IMG/VR virus record: IMGVR_UViG_3300022698_000013
Coordinates: 1 to 27,588 of that record
DNA length: 27,588 bases
Strand: one strand, 5' to 3'
From: a virus
Shown: positions 15,479 through 23,574 of the stretch, one piece after another
Layout of the letters: each line of letters starts with the position of its first letter
Numbering within the stretch: the stretch's first letter is position 1
The notes under the pieces: generated by a model
The model's database searches: none
What the model saw: the letters and a program-made list of their open reading frames with translations, nothing else
Told to the model about the DNA's origin: nothing
Translations under genes and position numbers: made by a program

Positions 15479-16218
15479 TATTTTCTCCCGTAATTTGGAT
15501 AGGTGTCTCTAGATTGAATAACCCCTTTCTCCACAGCAAGCCTAGAACGAAGCCTAGCTGCGTCTGCTGTAGCTGCTGGATTGTCCACACCTTTGATTGA
15601 GATGAATGCTCTTGCCTTGGACTCTGCCAACAGATAGGGAAATGCTTCTTCAGGCATATCAGGGATGAATGTATTCTCTTTCCTGAACTCAGGCATTGAT
15701 GTGCCGAGGGCCACACTCTTAGAGGGCATCAATGACTCACCTACACTCTTGTCATAAGAATCACAGATGATGTATGTGACAAGCTCTATGCCATCATTGA
15801 CTGGAAGAAGAGTAAAGGTGGTGGGATCACGGTCATTCTTACACTTGAATGTGATGTTAGCCAGCTCATACTCCTCCACACCATTACTATTTGGCTTTAT
15901 GGCCATCATCCGTTCAAGGAATGTATTTATATCTACATAATCCAGCTTAGTTGAATTGTAATACAAATCTTCCAAATCCACCATCCTAGATGGAATAACA
16001 AGTGTTGGAGAGAGGATAACACCACTGTGTGCTCCTGCCTCAAGCTTAATAGGCTTCTTATGTGCAGGCCAATATCGATAGGCACTAATGTAGTTATAGG
16101 TGGTTTGGATAATATCCACCACTTGTCTGCTTTCTTGATGCTCAAAGATGTTATTGACATTGAATGAGTTCATATCAGACAAGATATTCTGCACCATTTC
16201 TAGCAATGTCAATTTCAT
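15478..16218 (-). CDS. tail tubular protein A / head-tail adaptor (T7 gp11-like)
   Basis: A 246-residue protein that starts MKLTLLEMVQNILSDMNS and continues with a VVDIIQTTYNYI helix, then W..H...LEAG and a mixed region with YELANITF. This is the typical layout of podovirus adaptor proteins that bind below the portal and form the upper tail tube. It is located between the head genes and the nozzle gene, as T7 gene 11 is. Both ends use TAATG overlaps (16218 and 15478). The C-terminal 60 residues are Ala/Arg-rich and helical. I consider the assignment firm from the N-terminal pattern, length and order. Confidence 0.82.
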   Translation of the reverse strand: MKLTLLEMVQNILSDMNSFNVNNIFEHQESRQVVDIIQTTYNYISAYRYWPAHKKPIKLEAGAHSGVILSPTLVIPSRMVDLEDLYYNSTKLDYVDINTFLERMMAIKPNSNGVEEYELANITFKCKNDRDPTTFTLLPVNDGIELVTYIICDSYDKSVGESLMPSKSVALGTSMPEFRKENTFIPDMPEEAFPYLLAESKARAFISIKGVDNPAATADAARLRSRLAVEKGVIQSRDTYPNYGRK

Positions 16219-16967
16219 TAAGAGAGCCTCTGGACTGCAAATGTAGCTGTCTGAACTGTCAGGGTTGTATTGCCTTCTGCTGCTACATAAACACCGTAAA
16301 CAGTGTTGGCAGATACATTAGGAATCATTACAGACATAACTACAGCCGTTTCTGCTGTGTCAACATCTACAATGGTCCTCTTAGTTTCAAAATAAGTGCC
16401 ATCTCCAAAGATGAAGCCAACACGTCCTTTAATATCTGCGGAAAATGCAGCACACAGACTAATCTGGTATGTACCCCCGGCTACAACAGTGAATTGACCA
16501 GAAGAAGCAGAAGAAGTGATGTTTTCTCCAGCCTCAACAGACCACATATTTGTATTGTTCAGGGGAACATAGTCACTGTTTGTTTGGAGAGTTGAGTCAG
16601 ATGCAGCAGAAATGGAGATAGTGGAGTCATTTTGACTCAGCATCCCTGCAAATGTAGGGGGCACAGTGCTGAAGTCAGACCAAGTACCGCTGCCACTTCC
16701 ATTAGCTACATACACTTGGTCAGCAGATGCAGTAGAAATGCCCTTAGGTTCTTTGTCATAGTCTTGAAGAGTGCCTGAACCAACCCCATCAGATACATAC
16801 ACCTTACCACCACTAGCAGTGCTAAATGCATTCAAGTCATTGGCATAAGGGCGGAAGGTGCCACTACCACTTCCATCTGTTACATAAACCTGATCGGCTG
16901 CTGCTGCTGATACACCTTTAGGCTCATGTAGCTCACTGTCTGGCAGATTTCTATGTATAATTGCCAT
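16218..16967 (-). CDS. head-fibre-like virion protein with three N-terminal repeats
   Basis: A 249-residue protein. Residues 15-99 are three copies of a 29-residue repeat with core D/N-G-x-G-S-G-T after a V-Y-V strand (positions 28, 57 and 86 are the Tyr). Residues 115-249 are a beta-rich domain containing VVAGGTYQISLCAAF and ending in TATFAVQRLS, like the trimeric jelly-roll tips of phage head fibres. The opening HRNLPDSELHEPKG recalls proteins annotated as head fibres, by memory. It is the first gene after the terminator at 16986-17016 and overlaps the adaptor start (TAATG at 16218). Its own AGAGGA lies before the ATG. It is probably a surface fibre on capsid or tail; which one is not decided by the sequence. 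Confidence 0.68.
   Translation of the reverse strand: MAIIHRNLPDSELHEPKGVSAAAADQVYVTDGSGSGTFRPYANDLNAFSTASGGKVYVSDGVGSGTLQDYDKEPKGISTASADQVYVANGSGSGTWSDFSTVPPTFAGMLSQNDSTISISAASDSTLQTNSDYVPLNNTNMWSVEAGENITSSASSGQFTVVAGGTYQISLCAAFSADIKGRVGFIFGDGTYFETKRTIVDVDTAETAVVMSVMIPNVSANTVYGVYVAAEGNTTLTVQTATFAVQRLS
16671..16925 (-). repeat. three 29-residue (87-base) tandem repeats in the head-fibre-like gene
   Basis: The encoded units occupy residues 15-41, 46-70 and 73-99. Units 1 and 3 are closest (EPKGxS...ADQVYVxxGSGSGT), while unit 2 is diverged (AFSTASGGKVYVSDGVGSGT). The regular spacing of the V-Y-V strand and Gly-Ser loop at 29 residues indicates duplication within a fibre shaft or collar. Confidence 0.85.
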
Positions 16968-16985
16968 AAATAATCCTCTAGTAAT

Positions 16986-17016
16986 AAAAAAGGGCCTCCC
17001 TAAGAAAGAGAAGCCC
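16986..17016 (-). terminator. factor-independent terminator after the capsid genes
   Basis: On the minus strand a 9-bp stem (GGGCTTCTC with GGGAGGCCC, two G-T pairs) with a 7-base loop is followed by six T residues. It lies 30 bases after the stop of the capsid-associated gene and before the head-fibre-like gene, matching in position the late terminator after gene 10 of T7. Partial termination here would make the head genes more abundant than the tail genes. Confidence 0.82.
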
Positions 17017-17036
17017 TCTGTTAGCCCTCAGAGGGC
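17013..17036 (-). promoter_or_regulatory. alternative hairpin that competes with the terminator stem
   Basis: GCCCTCTG at 17013-17020 (plus-strand reading) is an exact inverted repeat of CAGAGGGC at 17029-17036, an 8-bp stem with an 8-base loop. It shares four bases with the terminator's 5' arm, so both cannot form at once. A smaller GCCCT/AGGGC hairpin at 17024-17036 would be compatible with the terminator. The geometry is attenuator-like; whether it acts as one is inference. Confidence 0.5.
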
Positions 17037-17045
17037 ACTATGGCC

Positions 17046-17525
17046 TTATGCTGGGCCCGGACGGTAGCGCACCAGAAGTCGCCCTTTACCAGCCGTTAGA
17101 GTAGCAGAGGGAGCTACTGCCACTTGACCAGCATTAGCACCAATCCGCTCACCAACCAGAGCGCCTGCACCAGTGATTCGGACGCCAGCAGTGAGGCTGG
17201 CTTCAGCAGCAGCAGCAATCAGACCATCAACATCAATTGCCGTGCCATCTGCTTGCTCCAGACCAATATCCACCGTACCAGTGCCACCAGACGTAGTGAA
17301 GTCAGCTTCAACATCCAGATAGCAGTCAAGGATGGCTGCGCCTGCCGGAATGGAAACGGTCAGGCCACCATCCTGAGCACTCTTTGGTAGGTCAGTGTAA
17401 TCAAAGACATATTCAAGAGTCTTATTACCCTCATCAGTCTGTTCTACACCACCTCGGGTTTCATCAATCGCTCGCTCATTGTAGTGTCGAACTACTCCGC
17501 GAATCGGGTCAATATCATAGCTCAT
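17046..17525 (-). CDS. capsid-associated protein (possible decoration protein) downstream of major capsid gene
   Basis: A 159-residue protein, acidic at the start (IDPIRGVVRHYNERAIDETR) and then a beta-rich, Gly/Ala-rich body with strands such as LTVSIPAGAAILDCYLDVEA and a C-terminal KGRLLVRYRPGPA. It has no membrane span or enzyme motif. It lies 15 bases after the major capsid gene and shares its relatively G+C-rich, smooth codon use. It ends just before the terminator, so it is in the most highly expressed segment. These features suit a capsid decoration or head-stabilising protein. The role is inferred from place and composition. Confidence 0.6.
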   Translation of the reverse strand: MSYDIDPIRGVVRHYNERAIDETRGGVEQTDEGNKTLEYVFDYTDLPKSAQDGGLTVSIPAGAAILDCYLDVEADFTTSGGTGTVDIGLEQADGTAIDVDGLIAAAAEASLTAGVRITGAGALVGERIGANAGQVAVAPSATLTAGKGRLLVRYRPGPA

Positions 17526-17540
17526 ATGTTATACTCCAGA

Positions 17541-18479
17541 TTAGTATTTGGTAGCGTCAGAGATCAGGATGCCCAGAGAGTCATTACGCTGAGTACCAAA
17601 GCCGAAGCGACCAGTGGTGGCAAAGTGATCTTCACGAAGCGACGGCTCACGCCAGCCTTCAACAGATGGCATCTTACGCCATGCACCCATAATCGGCTTA
17701 GTGTTGTCATCCAGAACAGACATGAACACGTTGGCCACCCCGTCAGTGACGGAAGTGGTGCCATCACCCATCGTACCCTTTGGCAGACGATTGGAGGTCC
17801 AGATGTCCCATCCGAAGATGTTACGGACAAACTTGTGATCCTTGGCAAAGCCTTCAGTTACCATGCCCTCAAACATCGGGTTGTTGGATACGTTGACAAG
17901 GTTGGTGAGGCCGTTGACGGTGGCTTCTACAACTGGATCAACAATGGCAATACGACCAGCTTGCGGGACATTAGCCTTGTCAAATGCCAGCTTCATTTGA
18001 ATGAAGTGATCCAGCGTAACAAGATTGTTCGTCTCACTAGAGGCTACACGATGAGCCTGACCATTAACGGTGTTGGCTGCACTAGCAGTTTGACCAGCAT
18101 TACATGCTTGTAGGAAACGAGTCTCGAAGTTCTCCGCAATAGCACGGGTAGCTTCCATAGCTCGCATTGCTTGCAGTTGTTCAAGCTGGGTGCCATCCTG
18201 ACGAAGTTCATCAGAGATTTTCCAAGCATCACCAATGTAGTCAGTGATGTATAGCTTGATAGTGTTGGTTGAGATGTCAGTAGCATCTAGCGGCTGGCCT
18301 TCTTGCACATCTTGGATGGCAGTGGAGCCAACGGTTTTGATGTCAAGCACCGTACCAGTGTTAAAATCACTTACATTTCGGAACATACTACCCGGCAGAA
18401 GGACATCATGCAGGTTTTCCAGAATGAAGTTTGAATACTGTTGCGCTTCAATAAACGCAGTAGTGTTATTACGATCCAT
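17541..18479 (-). CDS. major capsid protein (HK97-fold type)
   Basis: A 312-residue protein beginning MDRNNTTAFIEAQQYSNFIL. A strand-rich region with IKTVGSTAIQDVQEG follows, then a long helix (MRAMEATRAIAENFETRFLQ), a central domain with RIAIVDPVVEATV and WDIWTSNRLPKG, and the C-terminal FGFGTQRNDSLGILISDATKY. This is the organisation of podovirus capsid proteins of the HK97 fold. It sits directly after an acidic scaffold gene and has GAGGA 8 bases before the ATG. Codon use is smoother and G+C somewhat higher than in neighbours, as for an abundant protein. The order portal-scaffold-capsid makes the call secure. Confidence 0.9.
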   Translation of the reverse strand: MDRNNTTAFIEAQQYSNFILENLHDVLLPGSMFRNVSDFNTGTVLDIKTVGSTAIQDVQEGQPLDATDISTNTIKLYITDYIGDAWKISDELRQDGTQLEQLQAMRAMEATRAIAENFETRFLQACNAGQTASAANTVNGQAHRVASSETNNLVTLDHFIQMKLAFDKANVPQAGRIAIVDPVVEATVNGLTNLVNVSNNPMFEGMVTEGFAKDHKFVRNIFGWDIWTSNRLPKGTMGDGTTSVTDGVANVFMSVLDDNTKPIMGAWRKMPSVEGWREPSLREDHFATTGRFGFGTQRNDSLGILISDATKY

Positions 18480-18496
18480 TATTTAATTCCTCAGAC

Positions 18497-19231
18497 TTAT
18501 TGTTGGGGTTTTGCTGAACGCCAGTTACTCATAACATCATCCGTAGACGCACCCCACATAATGGTTTTGTGCTCTTTCTTCTGTGGCTGATTGATTGATT
18601 CACTGTTATAAGAACTGGTTAGTTTAGAAGGATTAGCTTTATCCTTCTTACCAATACCGAAGAGTTCATAGACAGCATTAGGAGATCGGGCAGCAGTTTC
18701 ATTAAGCCATTCAACAGGAACATTCAGCTCCTCTGCTCGCTTATTATAAACTTCTTCTGCTCTCTCACCATACAACTCAGTCATCTTATCAACTACAGAG
18801 CTGATATTCTGTTGAGCTGTTTGATGCTGTTCTCGTTCGGAAATACGGCTATCAATGATCTTAGCAATGTCCTCTTGATTGAGCTGATATTGCTCTTCCT
18901 TACGAGTCTGTTCAGCCTGTTGAGCTTGTTGCTCTTCCTCTTTAGACTGACCAATTTTACCAAGAATATCATCCACCGTACTTGCCTCCTCAAGCTTCCC
19001 TCGAAGCTCTTCATTTTCTCGTTTTAGTTGTTCAATGAAGTCTTCCTTTGGGGGAATAGACTTGAGTGCATCTTCCACTGATCTATATTTTTTACCCTCT
19101 CCGATGAAATCGGGGGTAGGGATACCTTCCTGTTCACCCTTCTCTCCAGCTTCACCCTCTTGGTCTTGGGGTTCAGCAACTTCGCCTGTCTGAGGGTCAT
19201 CAGACTTGTCGAAAATAGTGTTGTCGCTCAT
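18497..19231 (-). CDS. capsid scaffolding protein
   Basis: A 244-residue, very acidic and Gln-rich protein with no globular-looking core: a Glu/Gly/Gln-rich N-terminus, a probable coiled coil at about 65-135 (IEQLKRENEELRGKLEEA, then KEEEQQAQQAEQTRKEEQYQ), and a short C-terminal region with Trp/Ser and two Gln at the end. Such proteins line the inside of the procapsid, bind the coat protein through the C-terminus and leave on maturation. It lies between portal (with one small gene) and major capsid genes, the standard place. Composition and position both support it. Confidence 0.85.
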   Translation of the reverse strand: MSDNTIFDKSDDPQTGEVAEPQDQEGEAGEKGEQEGIPTPDFIGEGKKYRSVEDALKSIPPKEDFIEQLKRENEELRGKLEEASTVDDILGKIGQSKEEEQQAQQAEQTRKEEQYQLNQEDIAKIIDSRISEREQHQTAQQNISSVVDKMTELYGERAEEVYNKRAEELNVPVEWLNETAARSPNAVYELFGIGKKDKANPSKLTSSYNSESINQPQKKEHKTIMWGASTDDVMSNWRSAKPQQ

Positions 19232-19239
19232 GGGCCACC

Positions 19240-19479
19240 TTAGTTTTTAAGAAGATTGATGAGAGAATTACGAGCCCTAATCTCAGCAGTGAGTTTATTA
19301 TAACGCCACTTCCACATAAGAGATGGGGAGAGGCTTAGGGCTTTCTTTTCAAGAACTTCTTTTTCCTCTTCGAGGATGTTGGTCAACATCTCTCGAAATT
19401 TGTAGGAATACTCAAACAGTTCCTCAATCTCTCTACTTTCTTCTTGAGACTTTACTTTACGAAGAAATTTACTATTCAT
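19240..19479 (-). CDS. small helical protein between portal and scaffold genes
   Basis: A 79-residue, charged, all-helical protein (EESREIEELFEYSYKFREML, then EEEKEVLEKKALSLS) with a basic C-terminal half containing WKWRYNKLTAEIRARNSL. It has no membrane span or known motif. It is translated from an AGCAGGTGAT ribosome site 38 bases after the portal stop and ends 8 bases before scaffold. It could be a minor head-assembly factor. A small terminase is not excluded, but its place after portal rather than before TerL makes that less likely. Function is unknown. Confidence 0.6.
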   Translation of the reverse strand: MNSKFLRKVKSQEESREIEELFEYSYKFREMLTNILEEEKEVLEKKALSLSPSLMWKWRYNKLTAEIRARNSLINLLKN

Positions 19480-19517
19480 ATCACCTGCTTAGACAAGTTT
19501 ATGTGTATAACGTTCCC

Positions 19518-21350
19518 TTAGGCTCCCTGTGAGCCATTCTGAGGCATTTGTTGAGCCATCATGGCCTGATCTACATTAGCATGCTCTTGTGGGCTTAGGG
19601 GGCCTTCTGGGCCGGGCTGCATTCCCTCACTCTGTACTTGCCCTTCAAGCTCTTGTTGCAGAGAAGCAGCTTCAGCCTGTTCAATCATCCCAACCCAATC
19701 TCGGAACAAGCCCCAACGCTCAAGCTGGAATTGATCCTCAATCAAGCGATAGAGTTTCTTGGAGGACATATGAGGTCCGAGCATTTGCATAAGTGGGCTA
19801 CCAGCCAACTGAGTGAGATTTTGAATAAGCTGAGATACAGAAGCAAAGTGACGTGCACCTACAGCCCTTACAGTGCCAATAGCGGTGATATCCTCTTTAG
19901 TAATTGTATCAAACTGAGCAACACCCAAGTCGTCATCAAGGATACGAGCAATATCACTGCGATCCATATTGCGGCGGCTAACTTCCAACATAGTGTTGAG
20001 GAGTGGCTCTAGAAGCTCTCGCTCAAACTTAGTGATTTTCTCTTGGAAGATGCGGATAGCTGCATTATAAAGCTGCTCCACCTCATAGGCTGTTTTCTCC
20101 CCCGGAGTACGGAAGCCCATAGCCTGCTTAGGAGCGCCAGCCATCTCTTCCATCTTGGCTTCAATCTGCTGAGCTTGAGACTCCGCCGTAATAATGGCAT
20201 TTAGGTTAGTTGCCATTTCCTGTACATCACCATCCTCCCCGATGAAGATGCGCCCACCCGGCTTCCAATCAAACTGCTCCACATTGCCCATAATCTTCAT
20301 GGGGGGATGAAGAGACAAGTCATGGGCATCTGCCTTAGCATTCTCCAGATGATCAAGTCGGTATTGCATGCCAACAAGGTTATCTAGTGGCCCCATACCC
20401 CATAAGTTGTCCGGGCGTTCACGCCAGTTGACAGATGCTTTAGTAGAGCCTTCAATCCAAGAAGGATTGGTCTCTTGTCTTAGGATGAGCCTACGATCAA
20501 TGACCGTGATGATTTGATTCTTGTGGAGGGTATTCTTTTGTTCATCAAAGATGTCCCCTTCAAACTCCAGAATCTCCACGATGCCAGAATTGTAGTAGTC
20601 ATAAGCAGAGCCAAATCCATCTACAGCCAATCCAGCAATCTTATTTACATCATTCTCTGACAGCTCAGCCATCCTACCACGAAATTCTCGTGCCTTGTCA
20701 ATGGCTTCCTTGTAGAAGCCTTTCTCCGGCTCACTCTCTTGCTCTTGTACAAGCTCACCAAGGCTCTTCAGATAGCGAGTAATTTTAGGAGTAGTGTTCC
20801 AATCACTAGCCATAGGATTGATGACAATATCAAGAGGAGAAACACGACGAACCACAGGCCCAATGTATTGGGGGATGAGTTCCCCATTCTCTTCTTCCTT
20901 GTATCTCTCCACCCAATCAACATCTGCAATGGCCTTGCCATAGTCAATGTAATCAAGGAGGAGACGTTCAATAGTTTGTCTAAAATCACTCTGAATAATC
21001 TTGTTACGGAGATAGGCAGTGATTGCTTCTTTCTTCTTCTTAGTCTCACTATTCTCATCTCCTCCCTCCCACTTCATCCAATTATCATTAGGGAATAGTG
21101 CAGAAATATAGTTGGAGTGGAGGTTGTCTCGAATCTGTGTAAGCTTAGGGATGGTGGTTTTATTCTTCCACGGAAGTTTACTATTAGTTGTCTTGGTGGT
21201 ATCTGTGGCAAACAAGTATTGACGAAGCTCCTTCTTTTCAGAGAGCCAAGGTCGTCTGCTACTGTTCCATTCATCCCACATCCGGGCAACTTTAATTGCT
21301 AGGTTATTCTTAGTAAACTCCAATCGGAGTTCTGCAACATTACCAGTCAT
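19518..21350 (-). CDS. portal protein (head-tail connector)
   Basis: A 610-residue protein that would form the dodecameric ring through which DNA is packaged and ejected. The opening has WDEWNSSRRPWLSEKKELRQ and then LPWKNKTTIPKLTQIRDNLH and NYISALFPNDNW, typical of podovirus portals. A central region follows (VVRRVSPLDIVINPMASDW), then NLWGMGPLDNLVGMQYRLDH and a long stem helix (TAESQAQQIEAKMEEMAG). The C-terminus is a Gln/Pro/Met-rich tail that is probably flexible. It starts 2 bases after the TerL stop, in the conserved terminase-portal order. Length and motifs agree with portals of this group. Confidence 0.9.
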   Translation of the reverse strand: MTGNVAELRLEFTKNNLAIKVARMWDEWNSSRRPWLSEKKELRQYLFATDTTKTTNSKLPWKNKTTIPKLTQIRDNLHSNYISALFPNDNWMKWEGGDENSETKKKKEAITAYLRNKIIQSDFRQTIERLLLDYIDYGKAIADVDWVERYKEEENGELIPQYIGPVVRRVSPLDIVINPMASDWNTTPKITRYLKSLGELVQEQESEPEKGFYKEAIDKAREFRGRMAELSENDVNKIAGLAVDGFGSAYDYYNSGIVEILEFEGDIFDEQKNTLHKNQIITVIDRRLILRQETNPSWIEGSTKASVNWRERPDNLWGMGPLDNLVGMQYRLDHLENAKADAHDLSLHPPMKIMGNVEQFDWKPGGRIFIGEDGDVQEMATNLNAIITAESQAQQIEAKMEEMAGAPKQAMGFRTPGEKTAYEVEQLYNAAIRIFQEKITKFERELLEPLLNTMLEVSRRNMDRSDIARILDDDLGVAQFDTITKEDITAIGTVRAVGARHFASVSQLIQNLTQLAGSPLMQMLGPHMSSKKLYRLIEDQFQLERWGLFRDWVGMIEQAEAASLQQELEGQVQSEGMQPGPEGPLSPQEHANVDQAMMAQQMPQNGSQGA

Positions 21351-21352
21351 AA

Positions 21353-22885
21353 TTAATATACTCCACCAAATCTACTATGATAAATTACATCATTCTGTTG
21401 TTCTGTCCAAAATCTCTTCTTCAAAGGCTTAACAGCAATCTCTACTGCTGACGCAAGGGAGTCCTTGATGTCATCATGAGCTGGTCTAACCTTCACAAGC
21501 TCTTCCTCTAGCATTGGTGTATACCCACCCTTGAAATGAAAGATGGAGAGATTCTCATATCTATGTTCAAGAATAGAAGCAATACGCTCTTCCTTATCCT
21601 TGATGGGCTTTGTTTGCTCAATACTAAACCTAGCACCACTCTTGATTACAAGATCTTTCAAATCATTTACAATGACAGACTGTGCCACTGTTGTTTCTGC
21701 TCTGAGCTTCTTAAACTCCCACTTAGTATATAGCTCCATGAGATGGTTGAAATACTCTCTAATCTTGTCTGTTCTAAATCTGTCAATATCTAATACATAG
21801 ATTAGACCATCTTCATCAATACCAATTACAACAATGGCTGTGTAGTCTGCCTTCTTTGAGAGGGAAAAAGCGAAGTCAATGGCTGCATAGACATTCAGCT
21901 TTTTCTCATTGATGAACCAATCTCCCTCCCATTGAGTCATTTTAGACTTATCATAGTATTGGAAGTTTTCCCAAGAGAGACGATTCTCAGAGGAATGGTT
22001 GGTTTCTTGGTAGTATTGTGCATAGAACTGAGTGGCATCAAGATACTTGGCCTTCTTACGAGCCAATTCCTTCATGTCGAATCCGAAGGGCTTCCCATCA
22101 CTGCCTCTGTATGACTTGGGCCAGAGGAAGTCTCCATCAGTTTCCACAACACGAATAAATGTAGTGTATACATCTCTGTGTCCCACAATCTCATTATCTT
22201 CTCCCTCAAATACTGGCTCACTCATTGACATCAGATCAGTGTAGATGTCATTGGGGTGGTAGCGTGTACCTACCACTGTCTCAGATGCCCCTGTAGTTTC
22301 AATAGATGCAAGCTGGGAGTATTGCTTAGAGACAGTGCTCCGACCTTCTTCTGTGTAGGCATTGTTAGGCACTACGATATCATCTAGGAATACATCTGTT
22401 GCGTGAAAGCCTGTGATGTTAGTGGTGAGGCCAGCAGCAAATACAGAGGAGTCACGAACACTCTCACGGCGTCTAATAGGGTGGTCAACGGAGATTTCTA
22501 CGTTAGTCCATTTCTCCCTCTTCCCTTCCTCTTTATTAATCATGTCAGGCCAATAGCGCCTATACACATCAGATGTGAGGATGTCCTTAATAGCCTTTAG
22601 CTGTTTCTCTGCTAGGGCAGAAGTAGCAGACACGTAGAGGATGGTTTTGGCTGGATCACGAGTGAGAAGCCATGCAGCTTTTACAGCAGCACAGTGAGAT
22701 TTCTGATGGTCACGAGGGAGGAGGGCAAGGGTGTTGTCACTCTCTGATCCAATCTTCCCCATCCAGAAACCAAACAGCTCCTCATGCACATCTCCATAGA
22801 CACGGAGAGGATTAACAAGCTTAGCGAAGAATCTAAGGTCTTCCTCTGCCGCCTGTCTAATCTCATCCATCTTCTTAACTGACAT
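21353..22885 (-). CDS. terL: terminase large subunit (packaging ATPase and nuclease)
   Basis: A 510-residue protein with both enzyme halves. The N-terminal ATPase has a phage-type, glycine-poor Walker A (LPRDHQKS, 56-63, with Lys62), an SATSALAEKQ segment at 86-95, and Walker B DVFLDD at 164-169. The C-terminal RNase H-like nuclease has Asp337 (AAIDFAF) with Asp347 (KADYTAIV), Glu397 (RAETTV) and Asp471/472 (HDDIKDS) as likely metal ligands. It cuts concatemeric DNA and drives it through the portal. The start overlaps the o-spanin stop (TAATG at 22885). No small terminase gene is recognisable beside it. The spanin-TerL order matches T7 genes 18.5/18.7 and 19. Confidence 0.93.
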   Translation of the reverse strand: MSVKKMDEIRQAAEEDLRFFAKLVNPLRVYGDVHEELFGFWMGKIGSESDNTLALLPRDHQKSHCAAVKAAWLLTRDPAKTILYVSATSALAEKQLKAIKDILTSDVYRRYWPDMINKEEGKREKWTNVEISVDHPIRRRESVRDSSVFAAGLTTNITGFHATDVFLDDIVVPNNAYTEEGRSTVSKQYSQLASIETTGASETVVGTRYHPNDIYTDLMSMSEPVFEGEDNEIVGHRDVYTTFIRVVETDGDFLWPKSYRGSDGKPFGFDMKELARKKAKYLDATQFYAQYYQETNHSSENRLSWENFQYYDKSKMTQWEGDWFINEKKLNVYAAIDFAFSLSKKADYTAIVVIGIDEDGLIYVLDIDRFRTDKIREYFNHLMELYTKWEFKKLRAETTVAQSVIVNDLKDLVIKSGARFSIEQTKPIKDKEERIASILEHRYENLSIFHFKGGYTPMLEEELVKVRPAHDDIKDSLASAVEIAVKPLKKRFWTEQQNDVIYHSRFGGVY

Positions 22886-23154
22886 TATTTCTCCTGCCTG
22901 CTATTAATAACAGAAATGAGAGACATTAGCTGTCTCCTGATATCCCCCCCAATGCTATTATTCTCATTAATTGTCCTGAGAACATCTCTTGGATCACTAC
23001 TTGTTGCCTTCTTGAATTTAGGGGGTTCTTGTAGTAATGACTGAGGCACATTACATGTTTGCGGCTTCGATAGAGTTGTTGTACAGCCTGATCCAAGCAT
23101 CCCCAAGATTATTACAATCAGGAGTAGAGACATCTTTGGCTTGTTCATCCACAT
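22885..23154 (-). CDS. o-spanin (Rz1-like outer-membrane lipoprotein)
   Basis: An 89-residue protein with a signal peptide: basic start, hydrophobic LLLIVIILGML, then GSGC with Cys24 as the probable lipidated residue (lipobox-like). The mature part is polar with a Pro-containing stretch (VPQSLLQEPPKFKK) and a C-terminal helix. It would sit in the outer membrane and bind the i-spanin to fuse membranes in the last step of lysis. Its first 104 bases overlap the i-spanin gene in another frame, the classic Rz/Rz1 arrangement. ATG 23154 has AAGGAG about 10 bases upstream; a second ATG two codons on is possible. Confidence 0.8.
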   Translation of the reverse strand: MWMNKPKMSLLLIVIILGMLGSGCTTTLSKPQTCNVPQSLLQEPPKFKKATSSDPRDVLRTINENNSIGGDIRRQLMSLISVINSRQEK

Positions 23155-23383
23155 TATCTATAATCTCCTTGGATTTCTCTTCTACATCCCTAGCTGTCAT
23201 CAAGACGGAGAGGTCTTGCTCATATTGTTTATTTTGCTTTTCAATGAGAGCTGACATAGCTTCAAGCTGCTTTGCCTTTGCATCATTTGTTGCATTATCA
23301 TAGCCAGCATAGTAAGCTCCCCCCACTACAGCCAGAGCGAGAGCTACTTTTGCTGCCAATCCCGTCCAGTTTGGTAATACCAT
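23051..23383 (-). CDS. i-spanin (Rz-like inner-membrane protein)
   Basis: A 110-residue protein with one N-terminal membrane segment (about 9-28, including VALALAVVGGAYYAGY). A periplasmic helical coiled-coil region follows (AKQLEAMSALIEKQNKQYEQ, then VEEKSKEIIDNVDEQAKDV) and a short C-terminus with one Cys. This is the standard i-spanin shape. It overlaps the holin gene by 40 bases and the o-spanin gene by 104 bases. Together the three form the lysis cluster placed just before TerL as in T7. Confidence 0.8.
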   Translation of the reverse strand: MVLPNWTGLAAKVALALAVVGGAYYAGYDNATNDAKAKQLEAMSALIEKQNKQYEQDLSVLMTARDVEEKSKEIIDNVDEQAKDVSTPDCNNLGDAWIRLYNNSIEAANM

Positions 23384-23574
23384 TTAGTCACTGCTCCTAT
23401 AGTGGCCCCAATAATACCAGCAAAAGCTGTCTGCTGGGAGGTGGGCTCAGGTAGGGTCATGTACCAATGCAAGATATATCCTGCTGCTGTGAGATAGAGC
23501 ACCATGAAGAGTCTTGGTACAACCCTCATTGCATCAATCGTTTCAGCCAAGTCCAGCCACTTCTGTTTATTCAT
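23344..23574 (-). CDS. holin, two-span (T7 gp17.5-like class II)
   Basis: A 76-residue protein with two hydrophobic segments at about 18-39 (VVPRLFMVLYLTAAGYILHW) and 48-67 (QTAFAGIIGATIGAVTKWYY), a short hairpin between them containing Pro residues, and charged ends. Such small two-span proteins permeabilise the inner membrane at a set time. It is followed, with overlap, by the i-spanin and o-spanin genes, matching the T7 order of holin, spanins and TerL. It lies far (about 19 kb) from the peptidase endolysin it would have to release. The call rests on topology and context. Confidence 0.75.
   Translation of the reverse strand: MNKQKWLDLAETIDAMRVVPRLFMVLYLTAAGYILHWYMTLPEPTSQQTAFAGIIGATIGAVTKWYYQTGRDWQQK

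Noticed and set aside
16671-16925. CRISPR-like or regulatory DNA repeats
   Set aside because: The 87-base periodicity keeps the reading frame and is conserved at protein rather than DNA level, as expected of fibre repeats.
19521-19535. GGCTC/GAGCC hairpin at the end of the portal gene as a terminator
   Set aside because: The stem is only 5 bp and the minus-strand continuation lacks a U-rich tail, so termination is unlikely.
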